Shown: positions 7,426-13,818 of the stretch, in pieces | Numbering within the stretch: the stretch's first letter is position 1 | Layout: each line of letters begins with the position of its first letter | From: DASWHR01 sp035541035 | GTDB lineage: Bacteria > Actinomycetota > AC-67 | NCBI GenBank assembly: GCA_035541035.1 | Contig: DATLFO010000142.1 | Span: forward strand, 1-19,949 | Direction: 5' to 3' | DNA length: 19,949 nucleotides | The notes under the pieces: model-generated | Seen by the model: the letters and a program-made list of their open reading frames with translations, nothing else | Databases searched by the model: none | Told to the model about the DNA's origin: nothing | Program-made: the position numbers and the translations under genes

Positions 7426-8454
7426 CTAGGGGCGCCGGCGGGACCGGCGCAGCGCGCCCATGGCGGCGAGCAATCCGACCGTGGCTGCCGCGCCTTTGGC
7501 CAGGTCCGCCTTGCGGACCTTGCCCCGCCCGAGCGCCACCCACGGCCGGTGCGCCTCGACCGCCTCGACCAAGGTCTCGCGGTTCGTGCGCGCCGGTGTC
7601 CAGCCCGCGGCGCGCATCTTGGCGTTGTCCATCACCCACGGGTACATCAGGTAGGCGATCTCGGCCGGCGGCGCGCCCGACAGGTTCAAGCGCCAGGCCC
7701 GTTCCGCGAGCGAGTAGGCGACGGCCTCGGGCATCTCGACCGAGCGCCGCCCGGCGAGCGCGAGCGCCTCGCTCAGATCCATCCAGCCGTCGGCGGCGAC
7801 GTTGTAGATGCCGGCGCTGAGCGCGCGGCCGCACGCCAGGTGGAGCGCGGCGGCTGCGTCGTCCTGGTGGACCATCTGCAGCGGCGGCGCATGGCCGCGG
7901 ATGGTCAGGAACCGCGGGGACTGGAACATGCGCATCACGAAGTTGTCGGTGTCGGAACCGAAGACGTTGGCGAGCCGGAGCACAACGGCATCCCCGGCCT
8001 CGGCCGCGGCCTCCTCGGCGTCGAGCGCGTTGACCGCGTAGGCATAGTCCGCGGAGGGACGAACCGGCGATCGTTCGGTGAGCGGAAAGTCGTTGTCGGG
8101 GTTCGCGCCGTAGACGGTCGCGGTCGAGGCGAACACGAGCCGTCCGCCCGCGACGGCGCGCGCCGCAGCGGCGACGTTGCGCGTGCCGTCCACGTTCACG
8201 CTTCGCATCTCGTCGGGCCTTCGCGCCGAGTCCGGCGCGAAGGCCAGGTGCACGACCGCGTCGCATCCGTCCAGGAACCGCCCGATCCGCTCGTCGCGGA
8301 CGTCGGATTCGAAGAACTCCATCTTCGGGCTGCCGTCGCGTGGTGGGACCGCGTCGATGCCGACGACGCGCTCGACCGTGGGGTCGGCATCCAGGCGCGC
8401 CAGAAGGCATCGCCCGAGCCCTCCACCCACGCCGGTGATCGCTATCGTGGTCAT
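7426..8454 (-). CDS. Extended SDR, NAD-dependent sugar epimerase/dehydratase-like
   Basis: A 342-aa Rossmann protein of the extended SDR family. The dinucleotide motif is ITGVGGGLG (Gly8, Gly11, Gly14). Asp34 at the end of beta-2 fits NAD(H). FASTATVYG (109-116) supplies the active-site Ser/Thr strand. The usual YxxxK is not intact: the aligned region is SADYAYAVNALDAEE (135-149) with no Lys four residues after either Tyr137 or Tyr139. RLANVFG (160-166) and the C-terminal half (NVAADGWMDLSEAL) match nucleotide-sugar epimerase relatives. The C-terminus is Arg-rich (RRSRRRP). ATG 8454 is preferred because GGGTGGAT lies 6 nt upstream and it starts right at the Rossmann strand; ATG 8466 adds four residues. 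It is divergent from the zincin_2 gene and shares its promoter. Substrate unknown. Confidence 0.88.
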   Translation of the reverse strand: MTTIAITGVGGGLGRCLLARLDADPTVERVVGIDAVPPRDGSPKMEFFESDVRDERIGRFLDGCDAVVHLAFAPDSARRPDEMRSVNVDGTRNVAAAARAVAGGRLVFASTATVYGANPDNDFPLTERSPVRPSADYAYAVNALDAEEAAAEAGDAVVLRLANVFGSDTDNFVMRMFQSPRFLTIRGHAPPLQMVHQDDAAAALHLACGRALSAGIYNVAADGWMDLSEALALAGRRSVEMPEAVAYSLAERAWRLNLSGAPPAEIAYLMYPWVMDNAKMRAAGWTPARTNRETLVEAVEAHRPWVALGRGKVRKADLAKGAAATVGLLAAMGALRRSRRRP

Positions 8455-8509
8455 CGCCGCATCCACCCGCCTGCCTTGCTCGCGAAAGCGCCGGAACGCG
8501 CTTCGGGCC

Positions 8510-8516
8510 TAGAATA
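8510..8516. promoter_or_regulatory. Overlapping divergent -10 elements (SDR / zincin_2)
   Basis: TAGAATA reads as TAGAAT on plus (8510-8515), ending exactly 6 nt before the GTG at 8522, and as TATTCT on minus (8516-8511). The plus transcript would be leaderless. The minus transcript would start near 8504 with a leader of about 50 nt before the SDR ATG. Confidence 0.55.
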
Positions 8517-8521
8517 GAGCC

Positions 8522-9721
8522 GTGAGCACCGATCCTTCCGGTCTTCCGCCGGATCTTCCACCCGACATCCTGGGAAGGATTCCGCTGTTCGCCGAGCTCC
8601 AGAAGGTCCTTTCCTGGGCCGGCGGGCCGGTGAACTGGGATCTGGCGCGCCAGGTCGCGGTCGCGGCCGCAGCGGCCGCGGGCCCGCAGACCGTCGATCC
8701 GGCCGTCGCGGCCGAGATCGGCGAGGACGCGCGCATCGCGCACCTGTGGCTCGCCGAGACGACCGGGATCGGCGAGGCCGGCGTGGTTCCGCCCGCCAAG
8801 GCCGTCTCGCCCGCCGACTGGGCCGAGCACGCGTGCACGGCCTACCGCGAGATGATCGACCCGCTCGCGGCGAAGGTCTCGGCCGCGATCGGCGAGCAGG
8901 CCGGAAGCGCGCTCGGCGAGGACGCCGGGGCGCTGCCCCCGGGGCTGGACCCCGGCGCGATCGGCGCCGCGCTCAGACAGATGGCGCCGCTGTTCCTCGG
9001 CGTGCAGACCGGCGGCGTGCTCGGCGCGGTCGCCCAGGACGTGCTCGGCAGCCGCGACCTTCCGATCCCGCCGGCCGACGGCGCGCCGGTGATCGTGGTG
9101 CCGTCGGCGATCGCGCAGCTGGCGGACGAGTATCAGCTCGATCGCCGCGAGGCGCTGCTGTACGTGGTGCTGCACGAGTGCGCGCACCGCGCGATCGAGG
9201 AATCGCTGTCCACGTTCCGCTCGAGCTTCTTCGCGCTGTTCCACGACTACGTCGCGTCGCTGTCGATCGACTTTTCGAGCGCGTTCGAACGGCTGCAAGA
9301 AATAGATTTCAGCAACCCGCAGGGCGTCGAGGAGCAACTCGGCGGCCAAGGCTTCTTCGATCTGCTCGACTCGCCGGCGTCGTCCGCGGCGGCCGGGCGG
9401 CTCGAGCATCTGATCGCGCTGGCGGAGGCGTTCGCCGACCGCATGGTCGAGGCGGCCGCCGAAGGCCGGCTTCCGTCCGCGGCGCGTCTTGCCGAAGCGG
9501 CGGCCCGGCACCGGTCGGGCGCCGAAGGCACGGCGGCGCTGCACAAGTTCATGGGCGTGGGCGCCTCCGACGAGGCGCGCCGCGCCGCAGCGCGCTTCAT
9601 CCGAGCCGTCCTGAGCGAGGCGGGATGGCCCGCGCTGATCCGAATGTGGGAGGACTCCGAGACGATGCCGACCAAAGCAGAGATCGACGACCATGCGGCC
9701 TGGCTAGGGAGGATCCGATGA
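8522..9721 (+). CDS. Zinc-dependent metallohydrolase, zincin_2 / F420-associated family
   Basis: A 399-aa protein of the actinobacterial zincin_2 family (PF10103, DUF2342; annotated as putative hydrolase or coenzyme F420 biosynthesis associated). The opening NWDLARQVAVAAAAAAG is typical. The zinc motif is HECAH (His218, Glu219, His222) within LLYVVLHECAHRAIEESLSTF, a gluzincin-type HExxH. The C-terminal part is helical. There is no signal peptide, so it is cytoplasmic. The GTG start directly follows a -10 hexamer by 6 nt, with no Shine-Dalgarno, so the mRNA is probably leaderless. The stop overlaps the start of the DUF72 gene (ATGA). The biochemical substrate of this family is not known to me; its association with F420 genes is from general knowledge, and no F420 genes are visible here. 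Confidence 0.9.
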   Translation: MSTDPSGLPPDLPPDILGRIPLFAELQKVLSWAGGPVNWDLARQVAVAAAAAAGPQTVDPAVAAEIGEDARIAHLWLAETTGIGEAGVVPPAKAVSPADWAEHACTAYREMIDPLAAKVSAAIGEQAGSALGEDAGALPPGLDPGAIGAALRQMAPLFLGVQTGGVLGAVAQDVLGSRDLPIPPADGAPVIVVPSAIAQLADEYQLDRREALLYVVLHECAHRAIEESLSTFRSSFFALFHDYVASLSIDFSSAFERLQEIDFSNPQGVEEQLGGQGFFDLLDSPASSAAAGRLEHLIALAEAFADRMVEAAAEGRLPSAARLAEAAARHRSGAEGTAALHKFMGVGASDEARRAAARFIRAVLSEAGWPALIRMWEDSETMPTKAEIDDHAAWLGRIR

Positions 9722-10413
9722 CCGCGCTGCACGTCGGCTGCGGCGGATTCCCCGTCGAACCGGCCGAGTACGCCACACAGCTGAGCTACGTCGAGATCCA
9801 GGAGACCTTTCACGAAGGCCCCGAGCTCGACGCGGTCAAGAAGGATCTGGAGCGGGTCGCGGGCGACCTTCGCATCGGGCTGGTCGCCTCGAAGGTGATC
9901 ACCCATCCGCGCAAGGACGGGGTCTACAAAAAGCCCGGGCCCGACGTGCCCGACCATGCCTCGGTCGGACACTTCACGCGCTCGCGCTGGACCGACGAGG
10001 CCTGGGAGCGCATGGACGTCCTGGTGCGGGCGCTCAAGGCCGCGGTGGTCGTGCTGCGCACGCCGCCGTCGTTCAAGAAGACGCCGGCCAACGCGCTGGC
10101 GCTGGAGAACTTCATCGCGCACGCCGAGCGACCCGGCCTGGAGATCGTCTGGGAGCACGGCGGAACCTGGCCCGAGACGGACGCGGCCGAGGTCGCGCAC
10201 CGGCTCGGCCTGGTGATCGCCTCGGACCTGACCGGCACGATCCCCGACGGCGAGGTCTACGCCCGCTTCACCGGCGGCGCCAAGGGCACCTCGGCGCTGA
10301 CCGACGCGGCCGGGGCCAAGGCCGCGCAGAAGCTCACCGGCCGCAACGGCTTCGTGGTCTTCGCCAACAAGTCGTGCTGGGAGGACGCGCGACGTTTTTC
10401 CAAGACCGTCTAG
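9718..10413 (+). CDS. DUF72 family protein
   Basis: A 231-aa protein of the DUF72 TIM-barrel family. The N-terminal strand LHVGCGGFP is followed directly by the conserved YVEIQETFHEGP segment (compare the family pattern VEIN-STFY) and ASKVITHP (57-64), then EIVWEHGGTW and LVIASDLTGT strands. At 231 aa it is near the lower end for the family, and the usual GW-Y--W segment after the first strand is reduced. ATG 9718 overlaps the zincin_2 stop by 4 nt and has a good GGGAGGATC Shine-Dalgarno, so it is reinitiated or coupled. Convergent with the lipoprotein gene, 16-bp gap. The function of DUF72 proteins is not established. Confidence 0.9.
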   Translation: MTALHVGCGGFPVEPAEYATQLSYVEIQETFHEGPELDAVKKDLERVAGDLRIGLVASKVITHPRKDGVYKKPGPDVPDHASVGHFTRSRWTDEAWERMDVLVRALKAAVVVLRTPPSFKKTPANALALENFIAHAERPGLEIVWEHGGTWPETDAAEVAHRLGLVIASDLTGTIPDGEVYARFTGGAKGTSALTDAAGAKAAQKLTGRNGFVVFANKSCWEDARRFSKTV

Positions 10414-10429
10414 GCGCTCGCCTGCGTCC

Positions 10430-10987
10430 CTAGCGGCGAGTGCCTTCGACGATCTTGAGCGCGAACGGCCACGACACCTCGGTCGTGTCGTAGATCGCGG
10501 TGAGGGCGAGCCGGTACTGGCCCGGCGGCATCGCCGGCTGCCACGACATCGACGAGCCCGGGGTCAGCGCCACGATCTCGGGCGCCTTGCCGGCCGCCGA
10601 TACCTCCAGCCGCGCGCGGAGCGGAGCGGCCGACAGGGTGAACAGGACCGGCGACTCGGCCGGACCTTCCAGCGCCGGCGGCGCGGGCGGCTTGAGCAGG
10701 GCGCAGTCCTCGCCGACGCAGTAGCGCGCCGGCGTGGTTCGATGAGAGCCCGAGCCCAGGAACATGGCGGCGGGCGGCAGGTTCCCGGGAAGCTCGACCT
10801 CGCCCGATCCCTGCCGCGGCTCCGCCTCCGGGGACACCGAGGTCTTCGCCGGCTCGCCGGCGGCGCCGGTGAAGCGGGGGTCCTTCGACGGTCCGCCGCT
10901 GCACGCGACCAGCGCGAGCAGCACGCCCAAGCTCAACAGGGGGCGCAGCGGGCGGCGCAGCAGGCGGCGCAGCAGGCGAGTATGCAT
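10430..10987 (-). CDS. Lipoprotein of unknown function
   Basis: A 185-aa exported protein. Its signal peptide has an unusually long Arg-rich n-region (LLRRLLRRPLRP, encoded by near-identical 12-bp units at 10940-10980), a hydrophobic core and a clear lipobox LVAC with Cys29. Residues 30-75 are low-complexity (SGGPSKDPRF, then PEAEPRQGSGE). Residues about 95-185 look like a compact beta-sandwich (LRARLEVSA, SWQPAMPPGQYRLALTAIY, FALKIVEG). Cys89 and Cys94 (RYCVGEDCALL) may pair. ATG 10987 is placed by a TATCGT -10 ending 6 nt upstream, predicting a leaderless mRNA. No family recognised. Confidence 0.82.
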   Translation of the reverse strand: MHTRLLRRLLRRPLRPLLSLGVLLALVACSGGPSKDPRFTGAAGEPAKTSVSPEAEPRQGSGEVELPGNLPPAAMFLGSGSHRTTPARYCVGEDCALLKPPAPPALEGPAESPVLFTLSAAPLRARLEVSAAGKAPEIVALTPGSSMSWQPAMPPGQYRLALTAIYDTTEVSWPFALKIVEGTRR

Positions 10988-10993
10988 GCGCTC

Positions 10994-10999
10994 ACGATA
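10994..10999 (-). promoter_or_regulatory. -10 element of leaderless lipoprotein promoter
   Basis: TATCGT on the minus strand ends 6 nt before ATG 10987, so +1 would coincide with the A of the start codon. It lies in the 47-bp gap after the YgjP-like gene. Confidence 0.5.
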
Positions 11000-11034
11000 C
11001 CGGCGCGCCGGGGCCGGTCCCGGAAGCCGGGACG

Positions 11035-11529
11035 CTACTCGTCGAGACCCTTGGAGATCAAAAAGCCGCGTGCTCGCTCGGCGAGCGGATACCGGTTCAC
11101 CAGCCGCCAGAAGGACGGGCCGTGATCCGGGATCCGAAGATGAGCAAGCTCGTGCACGATGACGTAGTCGCGGACCCAGTCGGGGCAGTCGGAGAGCTTG
11201 TGGCTGAGCCGGATCGTGCCGTCGGCCGGGGTGCAGGAGCCGTAGCGGCCCTTCATGTTGGCGACGTAGCGGATCGAGTTGAGCTTGGGACGGCCGTAGA
11301 AGTAGCGGCGGTGCAGCTCGGCCGCCCGGCGCTGCAGGTCTCGCTTCTCGTTGAGCCGCTGGATCTGCTCGGACTCCTCGATGCGGTCCACCATCGTCTT
11401 GACCCAGCGTCGCGCCTCGGCGCGGGTCAGGGTGGCGGGCAGCATGACCGTGACCCGGTCGCCGTCCTTGACCGCTTCCACGGTCTTGCGGCGGCGGGGA
11501 GAGCGTACGACTTCGACCTTGAACCTCAT
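11035..11529 (-). CDS. YgjP/SprT-like zinc metallopeptidase (DUF45)
   Basis: A 164-aa protein of the YgjP-like metallopeptidase family (PF01863). The zinc site is VIVHELAHLRIPDHGPSFW: His126, Glu127, His130 and the third ligand His136. The upstream signature NMKGRYGSCTPADGTIRLS (91-109), ending in the LSHKL strand before the HExxH helix, is diagnostic. There is no signal peptide. The start is ATG 11529, with AAGGTGG 8 nt upstream; a much longer frame continues upstream, but its composition and the loss of homology argue against it. Members of this family occur as stand-alone domains and with restriction or nucleotide-repair genes; nothing of that kind is next to it here. Confidence 0.92.
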   Translation of the reverse strand: MRFKVEVVRSPRRRKTVEAVKDGDRVTVMLPATLTRAEARRWVKTMVDRIEESEQIQRLNEKRDLQRRAAELHRRYFYGRPKLNSIRYVANMKGRYGSCTPADGTIRLSHKLSDCPDWVRDYVIVHELAHLRIPDHGPSFWRLVNRYPLAERARGFLISKGLDE

Positions 11530-11596
11530 CGGGGGAGCCACCTTCTGGAAAACGGAGCGTCGTCGGCGTGGGTCGGCACATGGAATGTCGGCGCGG

Positions 11597-11628
11597 ACCG
11601 GAGTCCGGTGAAGCCGTCGTGGAATATA
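11597..11628 (-). promoter_or_regulatory. Possible promoter and operator of the YgjP-like gene
   Basis: In the 224-bp gap 11530-11753 a minus-strand TATATT (11628-11623) could be a -10, giving a leader of about 87 nt. Downstream of it is a dyad ACCGGA-G-TCCGGT (11597-11609), which could be an operator near +14. I see no good -35 and no open frame with coding character in this gap. Confidence 0.3.
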
Positions 11629-11753
11629 ACGAGCGTCGGTTCGCCACGATTCATATTTCCCGTCCCGGGGGCGGCCGAACGTCCGGAGCGACCGGCTCGG
11701 CCGGATCCTCCACCCGCGTGAACGGGCGGCCTGGGGTTTTCCCGCTCTGGGGC

Positions 11754-12233
11754 CTAGAGGTCCTCGATCCCGATGTGGCGGTGGCCCGCCTGGGAGTGGT
11801 CGGCGAGATGGTGCCGGGCCATCTCCTCGTCGCTCCAGGCGGCCTGGGCGATCTGAATCAGGGTGCCGTTGGCGTGCTTGGGGTGGATGAAGGCCTCTTT
11901 CCACTGGCTGCCCGCGATGTTCACGCCGAAGGGCTCGACCCCGGTGGATCGCAGGTGCTCCAGGGCGCGCTCGATGTCGGGGGTCTTGAGCGTCACGTGA
12001 TGCACGCCCTCGCCGCGCGCGTCCAGGAAGCGCTGCACGAAGCCGTCGCCGAGCGGCGCGACGAGCTCGATCTTGCCGCCGAACGGAAAGCGGAACTGCG
12101 CGAAGCGAAATCCTTGATCGTGCTGATCCCCCGCGAACAGGAACGTCGCACCGAGCGCGTCGCAATACAGCGACATCGCGGCGCGAATATCTCGCACGGC
12201 GATCGCGACATGGTCGAGCTGCGCGTCGAGCAC
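11754..12233 (-). CDS. VOC superfamily, methylmalonyl-CoA epimerase-like protein
   Basis: A 159-aa two-repeat vicinal-oxygen-chelate protein. Module 1 opens LDHVAIAVRDI (His8) and closes GGKIELVAP (Glu56). Module 2 opens EGVHHVTLKTPDIERA (His78/79) and closes KEAFIHPKHANGTLIQIAQ. HH(V/I) and FIHPK are typical of methylmalonyl-CoA epimerases, which interconvert the 2R and 2S thioesters in propionate metabolism. The final ligand, normally Glu in a G-LIE motif, is Gln127 here, so the activity may differ. The tail is His-rich (HHLADHSQAGHRH). The start is GTG 12233, chosen because TAAAGT ends 7 nt upstream and the first strand follows at once; a frame extended to 12347 would read through that promoter. 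Confidence 0.85.
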   Translation of the reverse strand: MLDAQLDHVAIAVRDIRAAMSLYCDALGATFLFAGDQHDQGFRFAQFRFPFGGKIELVAPLGDGFVQRFLDARGEGVHHVTLKTPDIERALEHLRSTGVEPFGVNIAGSQWKEAFIHPKHANGTLIQIAQAAWSDEEMARHHLADHSQAGHRHIGIEDL

Positions 12234-12240
12234 GGCGCGA

Positions 12241-12246
12241 ACTTTA
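12241..12246 (-). promoter_or_regulatory. -10 element of leaderless VOC promoter
   Basis: TAAAGT on the minus strand ends 7 nt before GTG 12233. There is no Shine-Dalgarno. A TTGCGC lies upstream but with a 20-nt spacer, so the -35 is doubtful. Confidence 0.5.
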
Positions 12247-12410
12247 CCCTCACGCGTCGCGTTCGGCGCAAGCGCGCCGGGGCGGGAGAAAAAGTTTGCA
12301 CATCGAAAAATTTTTGTTTCCCGGCTTTCGTGCCGCGCGGAATGCACGCGAATGGCCGTGACCTGCGCGGTTGCATAAGCGTTGGATATCGACCTGGGTT
12401 TTTGCCGGTA
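12247..12410. other. Non-coding divergent region with AT-rich island
   Basis: Part of the 312-bp gap between the VOC and crotonase genes. About 12290-12325 is strikingly AT-rich for this genome and contains a perfect AAAAATTTTT (12306-12315). I see no coding frame with family similarity. It separates the VOC promoter (leftward) from the RNA promoter (rightward) and could bind a nucleoid or regulatory protein. Confidence 0.4.
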
Positions 12411-12439
12411 TTGACGCAGCCCGTGCGGATGAGTAACTT
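12411..12439 (+). promoter_or_regulatory. Strong sigma-70-type promoter upstream of RNA candidate
   Basis: TTGACG (12411-12416), an exact 17-nt spacer, and TAACTT (12434-12439). This is the best -35/-10 pair in the window. It points away from the VOC gene and towards no protein gene on its own strand. Transcription should begin near 12446. Confidence 0.55.
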
Positions 12440-12445
12440 TCCGCC

Positions 12446-12540
12446 CCGCAGCGCGCTCCGTTCGGCTGAGTAGAGAACGCCGGTGAAAGGGGAAGGCACC
12501 GGCGGCCCCAAAGGTCGATCGGAGCCGCTGCTTTTTCTCT
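12446..12540 (+). ncRNA. Candidate small structured RNA
   Basis: About 95 nt from the predicted start to the U-tract. The two ends pair: GCAGCG-C-GCTCCG (12448-12460) with CGGAGC-CGCTGC (12520-12531), 12 bp with one bulged C. Inside lies a perfect 7-bp hairpin, GCCGGTG (12479-12485) / CACCGGC (12497-12503). Its 11-nt loop contains GGGG, which could pair with the CCCC just downstream (12506-12509) as a pseudoknot. The stem is followed directly by TTTTTCTCTT. No start codon with a ribosome site or convincing frame is present. It has its own promoter, is convergent with the crotonase and has no downstream gene on its strand, so a trans-acting sRNA is more likely than a riboswitch. I compared it by eye with SRP RNA, 6C RNA, T-box and common riboswitches and found no match. 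Confidence 0.45.
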
Positions 12541-12547
12541 TCCCTTT
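12520..12547 (+). terminator. Intrinsic terminator of the RNA candidate
   Basis: The 3' arm of the closing stem (12520-12531) is followed by TTTTTCTCTTCCCTTT up to the crotonase stop codon. The long loop makes it an unusual terminator, but stem and U-tract abut perfectly. Confidence 0.5.
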
Positions 12548-13334
12548 ACGTTCCGTCGAACGACGGCGCGCGCTTCTCCTTCACCGCGGCGAGACCTTCG
12601 AGAAGATCCGCGGTCGCCATCGTCACCGGCTGCGCGAGCGCTTCGTACTCAAGCATCGTGTCGAGATCGTTTCGCTCCGCGAGCTGGATGGCGCGCTTGA
12701 CGAGCCGCGTCGCGACCGGCGCGTTCGCGGCGATCTCTTCCGCGAGCGCTCTCGTCTCGGCGGCGAGCGACTCGCGCGGCACCGCGCGGTTCACCAATCC
12801 CATCGACTCCGCCTCAGCGCCGCTCACCACCCGTGAGGTGAACAGCAGATCCGCTGCGCGGGCCGAGCCCACCAGCCGCGTCAGCAGATACGTGCCGGCC
12901 ATGCCCGGATGCAGGCCGAGCTTGGTGAACGCGGCCGTGAGCTTGGCGTCGGCGGCGGCGAGGCGCAGGTCGCACGCCAGGGCAAGGCACAGGCCCGCGC
13001 CGACGGCCGAGCCGTTGATCGCGGCGATGGTGGGGATCTCCAGGTCGCGCACGGCCAGGAACTTCCCGTAGAAGGCCCGCATCTTGGCGCGGATGGCGGG
13101 CACGGACGCCCCCGGGCCCGGCTGGATGAACGACAAGTCGCCGCCCGCACAGAACGCCTTGCCGGCGCCGGTGATGATCAGAACGCGCGCGTCCTGGTCT
13201 TCGCGCAGATCGTCGATCGCGGCCGTGAACGCGTCGGTGAGATCGGCGGTCATGGCGTTGCGCACGTCGGGCTTGTTCAGCGTGAGCGTGACGATCCCGC
13301 CGGATCGCTCTACCAAAACGGGCGCATCGGCCAT
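12546..13334 (-). CDS. Crotonase-family enoyl-CoA hydratase/isomerase
   Basis: A 262-aa crotonase-fold enzyme acting on acyl-CoA thioesters in the cytoplasm. Oxyanion-hole motifs are AFCAGGDL (60-67) and NGSAVGAGLCLALACDLR (107-124). Aligning AKLTAAFTKLG (130-140) with the rat hydratase pattern AKFGLPEVKLG puts Phe136 where catalytic Glu144 should be; the second acid position has Asp162 (ARAADLLF). A single Asp plus the PG-AGTYLLTRLVG segment resembles PaaG-type isomerases more than true hydratases. ATG 13334 has an ideal AAGGAGG 6 nt upstream. A minus-strand TTACAC (13358-13363) is a weak -10 candidate. It is divergent from the 110-aa membrane protein. Confidence 0.92.
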   Translation of the reverse strand: MADAPVLVERSGGIVTLTLNKPDVRNAMTADLTDAFTAAIDDLREDQDARVLIITGAGKAFCAGGDLSFIQPGPGASVPAIRAKMRAFYGKFLAVRDLEIPTIAAINGSAVGAGLCLALACDLRLAAADAKLTAAFTKLGLHPGMAGTYLLTRLVGSARAADLLFTSRVVSGAEAESMGLVNRAVPRESLAAETRALAEEIAANAPVATRLVKRAIQLAERNDLDTMLEYEALAQPVTMATADLLEGLAAVKEKRAPSFDGT

Positions 13335-13412
13335 TGCGTTCCTCCTTCGACGTCCGGGTGTAACCGTTGCCTCTCCCCCGGCGTCTGATGGGCCAGAAGG
13401 AGGTGGCGCACA

Positions 13413-13745
13413 GTGTATGAATTCGCGATCGTAGCGCTGCTGGGTCTCGCGCTGTACAAGACGGTGGACTTCCTCACGGGCCTGACCAAGATGGACGAGC
13501 CCGCCATCCGTACCATGGCAACCCTGGGACTCGGCGTGGTCGCAACATGGATCCTCGACTACTCCATCTTCGCGGCTTGGGGTGTCACCATCCGCGAAGC
13601 CTGGATGGGCCCGGTGTTCTCCGGCCTGATCGTGGGCGGCTTCGCCTACATCTGGCACGACGCCCTCGGCGCGCTCGAAGGCTACGGCCGGCGCGCGCGC
13701 GACGAAGCGCTCGAGATCGAGAACCGCATCCCGCGCGCGGCCTGA
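13413..13745 (+). CDS. Small three-helix membrane protein, function unknown
   Basis: A 110-aa protein with helices at about residues 4-24, 33-57 and 64-85, and a charged cytoplasmic-looking tail (YGRRARDEALEIENRIPRAA). The start is GTG 13413, set 8 nt after the strong Shine-Dalgarno AAGGAGGT; an ATG at 13417 is out of frame and stops at once. The size and three-helix layout recall phage holins, but no phage genes are nearby and there is no specific motif, so I leave it unnamed. It ends 30 bp before a bidirectional terminator. Confidence 0.8.
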   Translation: MYEFAIVALLGLALYKTVDFLTGLTKMDEPAIRTMATLGLGVVATWILDYSIFAAWGVTIREAWMGPVFSGLIVGGFAYIWHDALGALEGYGRRARDEALEIENRIPRAA

Positions 13746-13775
13746 CGCCGCCCGCGTCACCGCCCACAAGGCGAA

Positions 13776-13807
13776 CGAAAGGGGCCGGATTCCCCCGGCC
13801 CCTTTCG
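13776..13807. terminator. Bidirectional intrinsic terminator
   Basis: A perfect 13-bp stem CGAAAGGGGCCGG / CCGGCCCCTTTCG with a 6-nt loop (ATTCCC), lying exactly between convergent genes. The A-run on one side and T-run on the other serve both directions. Confidence 0.75.
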
Positions 13808-13818
13808 CATGTTCGCGC

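Noticed and set aside
7432..7450. Inverted repeat GCGCCGG/CCGGCGC near the SDR 3' end
   Set aside because: It lies inside the SDR coding sequence for an Arg-rich tail; such GC dyads are expected by chance here and no U-tract follows.
7265..9694. An 809-codon minus-strand frame running across zincin_2, SDR and the mreB leader
   Set aside because: It crosses two real genes on different strands and a promoter, and its translation is Arg-rich without motifs.
10940..10980. Tandem near-identical 12-bp units (GGCGGCGCAGCA)
   Set aside because: They encode the LLRR-type n-region of the lipoprotein signal peptide; with this few units they are a local slippage product, not a repeat element.
11754..12347. 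Longer VOC protein starting at 12347
   Set aside because: The extension is Arg/Ser-rich and AT-shifted, runs through the TAAAGT promoter, and precedes the usual first VOC strand.
12479..12509. Resemblance of GGGGAAGGCACCGGCGG to the T-box antiterminator and of GGCTGAG to the TPP motif
   Set aside because: The invariant T-box GGGUGGNACCGCG and the second TPP domain (ACCUGAUCUGG) are absent, and there is no downstream gene on this strand.
12446..12540. SRP RNA, 6C RNA or tRNA as identity of the RNA candidate
   Set aside because: There is no GGAAGGAAGCAGC apex (SRP), no loops with six or more C on the transcribed strand (6C), and no T-loop GGTTCGA or cloverleaf (tRNA).
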